From Mesostigma viride (lineage: Eukaryota > Streptophyta > Mesostigmatophyceae > Mesostigmatales > Mesostigmataceae): DNA of 42,500 bases. Shown here piece by piece: positions 32,763 through 40,085 of the stretch. The notes under the pieces were generated by a model, which saw nothing but the letters and a program-made list of their open reading frames with translations, was not told where the DNA came from and did no database searches. Each line of letters begins with the position of its first letter. Within the stretch, counting starts at the first letter, position 1. The stretch lies in NCBI GenBank assembly GCA_009746045.1, contig RPFO01000751.1, positions 1-42,500 on the forward strand, in the 5' to 3' direction. A program made the translations under genes and the position numbers.

Positions 32763-34469
32763 TTAACCCCTAAATGGTCTGGCTGCCGATTTTCCGCCTA
32801 AAACTGAGTTACAGCCGACACGTCGGCCCCTTCTCGGGGGACCAAATGCCGCGAAAACTATTGAGAATTAGGAAAAGTTTAGCTGAGAAGATCGAAAGTT
32901 TATAATTTTCCTCACAGCATGGTACTAGGGTTTGCATACTTCTGACAAAGTTATAGAGGTGTTCTGGCCGGTCAAAGTACAAGGGGTCAGGGTACTTTTT
33001 CACGTACAACGTGCATTCCGGAAAACGACGACCTGGCCATGGCGGCTTGCGCACACGCATGGCATTTACGTTTTCGTTCGAATTTTCTGACCAAACTCAG
33101 GAAATTGATTTTATACGTCCTAAAGATGATACAGGCCAATTTTTGGTTCGCGGGAATGCCATTTGATAGGTGTCGGCAGCGTTCTTGCTGGAAAAAACTG
33201 CGATCAGGCCGGACGATAGAAACGTTGACAGCAATAACTTTCCGGCGTATTTTAAAGGATATATCGGTTTCTTTGTACTTTTTATGATGATTTGTAGTCG
33301 TAAACGTGCAAGGGTGGCCAGAAATCGTCGAATCTAGCGACCATGCTGCACAACTTTGGTGTGCCGAAATGCGCCATTTTGCGGCCACCGCCTGGGCCAA
33401 GGTAATGCCAGCCATGCCAGGTAAAGCTGAGTTATCGTTTTCTTGTCGATGTTTGACGTTTATATATACGTTCTAGCTTGTGTAGCACATTCTTTCTTCA
33501 TTATTCATGCTCTTTCTTGACCATGGCCTGGCCCCTTCCTAAAACACCATTCTTAGATGCTTCCCTCAGTCAGTTGACCTGCCATAGTGTGATGGTGATA
33601 AGTTTTAGAGGCTGTATGGGTTTGAATACCTCCATATATGTTTGTTATACATTTCCCACACACATATTGCATGAGTGTGAGGCAGTTGGCTGGTCTCTGT
33701 GGCATCATCAAGCATGTACCCGGTGAGTAGAAGCTTCCCATTGTCAGCATGTGCCACCAGGTGTGCTGGCCATCACCTGGCAAGCTATAGCAGCTTAGGC
33801 CTAGTTTATCCTTGCTAGGGCAAGCTGAAATAGGCTTAAAATCACGAGTTTGTTGGTGGCTGCCTCCTAGAATGCATGCCTTGCGTAGGGTATCCGTACC
33901 ACGTTACCTACGTGCATGGACAAGGTGGCACCTGCACATAGGTGCCATGTAAGGGCAGTGTGATGATGCAGTTATGTTTCCCCATCATTGTGGAAGGGAA
34001 ATGTATTGTGTGGCATGGTTGGGGGCCATATTAGTAGGTATTAGTAGGTAGTATGCCCTCCCCTACCCCCTTGGTTGCTTTTTACCAACGGTACCCCTAT
34101 GGGCTGTACTGGGTGTAACTGCTGGTATACCCACCCAAATGATGACCCCAATGGCTCAAACTGTTCAGCAACTAATTGTTTATCATCCCTGAAGTGGTAG
34201 GTGCCTAGCTCTTACAACATAATTCAAAATGCACATTCTACCAAAAATGAAAACGCTCGTCTTGACCCCCCTGACTTTGACGGCAGTTATACATGGCCTA
34301 CCCTGCATATATGTAAGGTTGTGATATACCAACCCGAAGGGCAACTCATGGACATGCTTGGCCCCCAAGGACAGCCATTGGATATGGGTGGGTTGGATGG
34401 CATCTGGTTTGCAAAATTGTGAAGTTACAGCCGATGCATCGGCAGTATTTCTGCCCATTTAGGGGTTAA
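32763..34469. mobile_element. Candidate TTAA-flanked non-autonomous DNA transposon (1.7 kb)
   Basis: TTAACCCCTAAATGG at 32763-32777 and CCATTTAGGGGTTAA at 34455-34469 are perfect 15-bp inverted repeats. Read as TTAA target duplications plus 11-bp termini starting CCC, they have the layout of piggyBac-type elements. A further CTGCCGAT is shared in inverted orientation just inside each end, and GTTACAGCCGA followed by TCGGC occurs near both ends. The interior has no transposase frame; its longest frames (142 and 91 codons on the minus strand) are unrecognised. It would therefore be a deletion derivative or MITE-like passenger. Confidence 0.5.
32830..34440. other. Interior of the 1.7-kb element, no gene recognised
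   Basis: Unique, moderately AT-rich DNA. Frames on the minus strand at 32987-33415, 33553-33783 and 34183-34458 have no recognisable motif and no supporting splice or start context. A small TATTAGTAGG duplication lies near 34031. Nothing else is seen. Confidence 0.45.
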
Positions 34470-34489
34470 CGACCGTTGGAATCCAGAAA
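34466..34489. repeat. Degenerate right half of the palindrome element
   Basis: TTAACGACCGTTGG-AATCCA-GAAA: the right half (CCGTTGG) and the N6-GAAA arm of the palindrome element are intact, while the left half is replaced by the TTAA end of the 1.7-kb element. Confidence 0.55.
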
Positions 34490-34920
34490 TTCGACTGAAA
34501 TGTTTCCATAACACACGTAACAACAAATTTGGTGGTCAACAACCCCGTAAATCCGTAACCCTGCACGCACCTCCCGCCGCCATAGCTCTTGTTTGCAGCA
34601 GTGGGCCCTGAAGACGCCTTTTGGTCTTGCACCTGTTGGTTACAATTGCATGGCATACCAGCAATATATTGCACATAGCATTGTATTTTACACAATTATT
34701 ATATTCATGCCACAAATAATAATAATAATTATTGTATTAAACATCGGGGGGCAGGTTGCATATTCGTTTCATTGCAGTCTAATATCAACATATTAAAAAT
34801 TTCCATGCCCATAAACATTTTTGATATAGCTATTAGGTTGCTAATTATATTAAATCTTACCAGCCGTGTAGTGGTTTGCGGATTGCTTTATAGGCTTGCC
34901 ACACCAACCCAAAAAAAAAT
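34490..34920. other. Non-coding AT-rich stretch
   Basis: No recognisable gene. Contains (AAT)n-like DNA near 34718-34733 and otherwise unique AT-rich sequence. Confidence 0.45.
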
Positions 34921-34980
34921 GTTACGACGGGAGTTGAACCCGGGCCTACTAGACGTGTTCACGAGGTACTACGAGGATCA
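34912..34980 (-). pseudogene. tRNA-like relic (possible tRNA-derived SINE head)
   Basis: On the minus strand a perfect B-box-type GGTTCAACTCC lies at 34940-34930 inside GGCCCGGGTTCAACTCCCG. It is preceded by TCCTCGTAGTAC and GTGAACACGTCTAG, which recall the D arm of tRNA-Asp genes, and followed by GTCGTAACA and a run of nine T as a pol III stop. The acceptor stem does not pair and the segment is too short for a full tRNA, so it is a pseudogene or a SINE head. Confidence 0.42.
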
Positions 34981-35180
34981 GCCAAGAATCTGTCCCGTAC
35001 CGGTGTGGTTCACCAGTTCCGCACACTAGCATGGTCTCCGCGTCGCGCTCGTTCATTAAATTTCGGAGAAATTTTGCCTGCTTATATACGTTTTTGAAGC
35101 CCCTCGGCGTCGCGCCGTGAAAAGCTTCCTCCGCCAGGCGTCCAATCAGGTAGCAGGAATGTGAAAAAATGGGCTCGAGC
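34981..35180. other. Unique spacer
   Basis: About 200 bp between the tRNA-like relic and the GGCGCC cluster. Nothing recognised. Confidence 0.4.
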
Positions 35181-35200
35181 TGTGTGCAGCGCCGCGTCCA

Positions 35201-35393
35201 TGTGGCGCCACACGGCGTCAGGAGTCGGCGTGGCGCCATATATGGCGCTGCGAATTCCCTACCGTGTGGTCTGCAGCGCCACGTCACAGTTGCGACTGCA
35301 AGTATTTTTCAGCGCGGCGCCGGGACGGCGCCGCGCCATATCGTTTGGCGCGTCAATTTTTTTCCCGCGCGCGGCGCCTTTTAGGCGCCGCGC
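35201..35393. promoter_or_regulatory. CpG-rich cluster of GGCGCC palindromes and hairpins with E2F-like sites
   Basis: Four dyads lie in 193 bp: TGTGGCGCCACA (35201-35212), GCGCCATATATGGCGC (35233-35248), and two hairpins with the same 10-bp stem GCGCGGCGCC/GGCGCCGCGC at 35312-35336 (loop GGGAC) and 35369-35393 (loop TTTTA). TTTGGCGC (35344-35351) and TTTCCCGC (35361-35368) between them match the E2F consensus TTTSSCGC. The density of CpG suggests a CpG-island-like or control region. No downstream gene could be confirmed, so a regulatory role is only a possibility. Confidence 0.4.
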
Positions 35394-35676
35394 CATTCCA
35401 TTTGCGCGTCGGCATACCAGCACCAGGGAATTTGAATTGCAGGTGCTGCGTTGGCGCTTTCCAGCCCTCCTGGAAGACCGACACCGTGGATGCACCTTGC
35501 ACCCGAGCATCAACGGCGGGTATTCGCGACATCGGCCGAAAGTGACAACGATATTAGCAACCCGACAGCCATATTCAACTGAGCAAAGCCATTGTCGCTA
35601 TTCGGAGTGAAGAAAGAGGTGAGCAATGGCGGATGTACATGGATGCTTTTGACAGATAGTTGTCCACAAGCAGCTC

Positions 35677-35756
35677 GTTGACGGGCTAGAAGAATCAGAA
35701 ATTGTAGCTGTGATTCTGAACGTCGCGTTTGCTTTAATTGTGTTTAGCCCGTCAAC
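35677..35756. repeat. 12-bp inverted repeat
   Basis: GTTGACGGGCTA at 35677-35688 and TAGCCCGTCAAC at 35745-35756 are perfect inverted copies around a 56-bp loop that itself contains GAATCA and TGATTC. It could be a small hairpin or the ends of a tiny inverted-repeat element. No flanking duplication was identified. Confidence 0.5.
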
Positions 35757-35803
35757 TGATTCGCTTGCTTATGGTGTATGCCTTTAATTGTGCCTTTAAT
35801 TGT

Positions 35804-35832
35804 GTGCAGCATCCTTGCGTGCGCCCTGTATC
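35804..35832. repeat. Solitary relative of the 40-bp satellite unit
   Basis: GTGTGCAGCATCCTTGCGTG then CGCCCTGTA resembles a 40-bp satellite unit (GTGTGCAGCCGCCCCTTGCG then TGCGCGGTGTA). It stands alone about 10 kb from the arrays, between unrelated sequences. Confidence 0.4.
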
Positions 35833-36072
35833 GAGTAAACCCCGGAAAAAGAAAAAAAGGTACGAATGGCAGCCCCACTTATTCATTTGTTGGAATCAAT
35901 GCATTATTGAAGCAGGCTGTCGTGCATGTTTTCTTTTCTGGGCTTTATAGCTGCGTTGCTGGGTTGCTGGGTTTTCTTGCCATGCCAGTTCCGTATGATC
36001 GTTTTTTCCGGCCTGCAATGTAGTCGACATCTTTCCCCCGGCTGCCATTCTTGGTTAATAACGTTGATATTT

Positions 36073-37040
36073 ATGCATGCCGGCACCACACCACATGTAT
36101 TTATGCATGCCAGATAACACAGGCTGTGTGTCTGACTTTTTTTCGTCCCTGTCATATGTGGTCCGCCTCTCTTTTTTCGTGTTTTGTTTTTTGTTCGTAT
36201 CTTCTACGGTACAACGCGACATGTTCACGGCGTCATCTGCGCGGTGTCACTAGCTTCAGTTTTGCCGCCACCGCCGCACCCGGCCGGCCCCATTAAAAAA
36301 AAGAAACATCTATCTATAAAAGGTACGACGCGTGGTGTGTTGCGTGCTTTTTTTCTTGGTTTTCTCGCTCCCTTGCAGCTCAGGTTTGCTGGCACATGTA
36401 TTTATGCATGCCGGCACCACACCACATGTATTTATGCATGCCAGATAACACAGGCTGTGTGTCTGACTTTTTTTCTTCCCTGTCATATGCGGTCCGCCTC
36501 TCTTTTTTCGTGTTTTGTTTTTTGTTCGTATCTTCTACGGTACAACGCGACATGTTCACGGCGTCATCTGCGCGGTGTCACTAGCTTCAGTTTTGCCGCC
36601 ACCGCCGCCCCCGGCCGGCCCCATTAAAAAAAAGAAACATCTATCTGTAAAAGGTACGACGCGTGGTGTGTTGCGTGCTTTTTTTCTTGGTTTTCTCGCT
36701 CCCTTGCAGCTCAGGTTTGCTGGCACATGTATTTATGCATGCCAGCACCACACCACATGTATTTATGCATGCCAGATAACACAGGCTGTGTGTCTGACTT
36801 TTTTTCTTCCCTGTCATATGCGGTCCGCCTCTCTTTTTTCGTGTTTTGTTTTTTGTTCGTATCTTCTACGGTACAACGCGACATGTTCACGGCGTCATCT
36901 GCGCGGTGTCACTAGCTTCATTTTTGCCGCCACCGCCGCCCCCGGCCGGCCCCATAAAAAAAAAAGAAACATCTATAAAAAGGTACGACGCGTGGTGTGT
37001 TGCGTGCTTTTTTTCATGGTTCACCCCACTACATCCATCC
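36073..37040. repeat. Three tandem copies of the 331-bp block
   Basis: Copies start at 36073, 36404 and 36735, each at ATGCATGCC. Two are full (331 bp) and the third is 306 bp. Content in order: ATGCATGCCGGCACCACACC and ATGTATTTATGCATGCCAG, a T-rich tract, GTTCACGGCGTCATCTGCG, a CCGCCACCGCCGCCCCCGG tract, A-rich DNA and GGTACGACGCGTGGTGTG. In the full copies the block ends CCCTTGCAGCTCAGG. In the third it switches after the T tract into TGGTTCACCCCACTAC, a partial 30-bp satellite unit. Open frames across it are not credible genes. Confidence 0.9.
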
Positions 37041-38090
37041 ATGCATGCCAGCACCCCATGACACCCATCCACGCATGCCAGCACCCCATGACACCCATCC
37101 ATGCATGCCAGCACCCCATGACACCCATCCATGCATGCCAGCACCCCATGACACCCATCCATACATGCCAGCGCCCCATGACACCCATCCATGCATGCCA
37201 GCACCCCATGACACCCATCCATGCATGCCAGCACCCCACTACACCCATCCACGCATGCCAGCACCCCACTACACCCATCCACGCATGCCAGCGCCCCATT
37301 ACACCCATCCATGCATGCCAGCACCCCATGACACCCATCCATGCATGCCAGCGCCCCACTACACCCATCCATGCATGCCAGCACCCCATTACACCCATCC
37401 ATGCATGCCAGCACCCCATGACACCCATCCATACATGCCAGCGCCCCATGACACCCATCCATGCATGCCAGCACCCCATGACACCCATCCATGCATGCCA
37501 GCACCCCACTACACCCATCCACGCATGCCAGCACCCCACTACACCCATCCACGCATGCCAGCGCCCCATTACACCCATCCATGCATGCCAGCACCCCATG
37601 ACACCCATCCATGCATGCCAGCACCCCATGACACCCATACACGCATGCCAGCACCCCACTACACCCATCCATGCATGCCAGCACCCCATGACACCCATCC
37701 ATGCATGCCAGCACCCCATGACACCCATCCATGCATGCCAGCACCCCACTACACCCATCCATGCATGCCAGCACCCCATGACACCCATCCATGCATGCCA
37801 GCACCCCATGACACCCATCCACGCATGCCAGCACCCCATGACACCCATCCATGCATGCCAGCACCCCATGACACCCATCCATGCATGCCAGCACCCCATG
37901 ACACCCATCCATGCATGCCAGCACCTCATGACACCCATCCATGCATGCCAGCACCCCATGACACCCATCCACGCATGCCAGCGCCCCATTACACCCATCC
38001 ATGCATGCCAGCACCCCATTACACCCATCCATGCATGCCAGCACCCCATGACACCCATCCATGCATGCCAGCACCCCATGACACCCATCC
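37041..38090. repeat. 30-bp satellite array 1 (35 units)
   Basis: 1050 bp made of exactly 35 units of 30 bp, each ATGCATGCCAGCACCCCATG then ACACCCATCC, without a single indel. Variation is nearly confined to a few positions: ATGCATG/ACGCATG/ATACATG at the start, CAGCACC/CAGCGCC, and CCATGAC/CCATTAC/CCACTAC. Some runs of variants recur after nine units (270 bp; GCGCCCCATT at 37291 and 37561). Confidence 0.95.
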
Positions 38091-38395
38091 ACGCATGCCA
38101 GCACCACACCACATGTATTTATGCATGCCAGATAACACAGGCTTTGTGTCTGACTTTTTTTCGTCCCTGTCATATGCGGTCCGCCTCTCTTTTTTCGTGT
38201 TTTGTTTTTTGTTCGCATCTTCTACGGTACAACGCGACATGTTCACGGCGTCATCTGCGCGGTGTCACTAGCTTCAGTTTTGCCGCCACCGCCGCCCCCG
38301 GCCGGCCCCATAAAAAAAAAGAAACATCTATAAAAAGGTACGACGCGTGGTGTGTTGCGTGCTTTTTTTCATGGTTCACCCCACTACATCCATCC
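38091..38395. repeat. 305-bp block, copy 4
   Basis: Same content as the third block. Begins ACGCATGCCAGCACCACACC and ends in the partial satellite unit CACCCCACTACATCCATCC that starts the next array. It differs from copies 1-2 by ATAAAAAGG for ATCTGTAAAAGG and by the new right end. Confidence 0.9.
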
Positions 38396-38575
38396 ATGCA
38401 TGCCAGCACCCCATGACACCCATCCACGCATGCCAGCACCCCATGACACCCATCCATGCATGCCAGCACCCCATGACACCCATCCATGCATGCCAGCACC
38501 CCATGACACCCATCCATGCATGCCAGCACCCCATGACACCCATCCATGCATGCCAGCACCCCATGACACCCATCC
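38396..38575. repeat. 30-bp satellite array 2 (6 units)
   Basis: 180 bp, exactly six 30-bp units, the shortest array here. All six have the CCATGAC form; five start ATGCATG and one ACGCATG. Confidence 0.95.
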
Positions 38576-38880
38576 ACGCATGCCAGCACCACACCACATG
38601 TATTTATGCATGCCAGATAACACAGGCTTTGTGTCTGACTTTTTTTCGTCCCTGTCATATGCGGTCCGCCTCTCTTTTTTCGTGTTTTGTTTTTTGTTCG
38701 CATCTTCTACGGTACAACGCGACATGTTCACGGCGTCATCTGCGCGGTGTCACTAGCTTCAGTTTTGCCGCCACCGCCGCCCCCGGCCGGCCCCATAAAA
38801 AAAAAGAAACATCTATAAAAAGGTACGACGCGTGGTGTGTTGCGTGCTTTTTTTCATGGTTCACCCCACTACACCCATCC
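38576..38880. repeat. 305-bp block, copy 5
   Basis: 305 bp, the same length and register as copy 4 and nearly identical to it; ends CACTACACCCATCC rather than CACTACATCCATCC. Confidence 0.9.
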
Positions 38881-39780
38881 ATGCATGCCAGCACCCCATG
38901 ACACCCATCCACGCATGCCAGCACCCCATGACACCCATCCATGCATGCCAGCACCCCATGACACCCATCCATGCATGCCAGCACCCCATGACACCCATCC
39001 ATGCATGCCAGCACCCCATGACACCCATCCATGCATGCCAGCACCCCATTACACCCATCCATGCATGCCAGCACCCCATGACACCCATCCATACATGCCA
39101 GCGCCCCATGACACCCATCCATGCATGCCAGCACCCCATGACACCCATCCATGCATGCCAGCACCCCATGACACCCATCCACGCATGCCAGCGCCCCATT
39201 ACACCCATCCATGCATGCCAGCACCCCATTACACCCATCCATGCATGCCAGCACCCCATGACACCCATCCATGCATGCCAGCGCCCCATGACACCCATCC
39301 ATGCATGCCAGCACCCCATGACACCCATCCATGCATGCCAGCACCCCATGACACCCATCCACGCATGCCAGCGCCCCATTACACCCATCCATGCATGCCA
39401 GCACCCCATTACACCCATCCATGCATGCCAGCACCCCATGACACCCATCCATGCATGCCAGCACCCCATGACACCCATCCATGCATGCCAGCACCCCATG
39501 ACACCCATACACGCATACCAGCACCCCATGACACCCATCCATGCATGCCAGCACCCCATGACACCCATCCACGCATGCCAGCACCTCATGACACCCATCC
39601 ATGCATGCCAGCACCCCATGACACCCATCCATGCATGCCAGCACCCCATTACACCCATCCATGCATGCCAGCACCCCATGACACCCATCCATACATGCCA
39701 GCGCCCCATGACACCCATCCATGCATGCCAGCACCCCATGACACCCATCCATGCATGCCAGCACCCCATGACACCCATCC
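38881..39780. repeat. 30-bp satellite array 3 (30 units)
   Basis: 900 bp, exactly 30 units. Contains a rare ACGCATACC unit (39511) and an ACCTCATGAC unit (39583), both of which recur in array 4 (40537 and 40608), so arrays 3 and 4 share a recent common source. Confidence 0.95.
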
Positions 39781-40085
39781 ACGCATGCCAGCACCACACC
39801 ACATGTATTTATGCATGCCAGATAACACAGGCTTTGTGTCTGACTTTTTTTCGTCCCTGTCATATGCGGTCCGCCTCTCTTTTTTCGTGTTTTGTTTTTT
39901 GTTCGTATCTTCTACGGTACAACGCGACATGTTCACGGCGTCATCTGCGCGGTGTCACTAGCTTCAGTTTTGCCGCCACCGCCGCCCCCGGCCGGCCCCA
40001 TAAAAAAAAAGAAACATCTATAAAAAGGTAGGACGCGTGGTGTGTTGCGTGCTTTTTTTCATGGTTCACCCCACTACACCCATCC
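39781..40085. repeat. 305-bp block, copy 6
   Basis: 305 bp, same register; carries AGGTAGGACGCG where the other copies read AGGTACGACGCG. Confidence 0.9.

Larger units (their letters stand above)
28554..32774 (-). mobile_element. Candidate DNA transposon containing the transposase-like gene
   Basis: TTTAGGGTTTAAGG at 28554-28567 and CCTTAACCCCTAAA at 32761-32774 are inverted copies with 13 of 14 matches, and they bracket the whole minus-strand gene plus its 62-bp palindrome ladder (4.2 kb). A clear target-site duplication was not found. The right arm is also used by the adjoining 1.7-kb inverted-repeat element, and the left arm overlaps telomere-like heptads, so the boundaries are uncertain. 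Confidence 0.35.

Noticed and set aside
32987-33415. 142-codon minus-strand frame inside the 1.7-kb element as a possible transposase
   Set aside because: No catalytic motif, no HTH or zinc-binding pattern and no splice support; kept only as unexplained sequence.
35161-35610. 149-codon plus-strand frame over the GGCGCC cluster
   Set aside because: Arg/Ala-rich reading of CpG-rich DNA with open frames on the other strand as well; no motif or homologue recognised.
36515-38416. 633-codon frame running through spacer blocks and 30-bp array 1, and minus-strand frames up to 852 codons over array 4
   Set aside because: 30 is a multiple of 3 and the unit has no stop in these frames, so any array length stays open. 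The non-satellite part is a repeated T-rich spacer without protein features.
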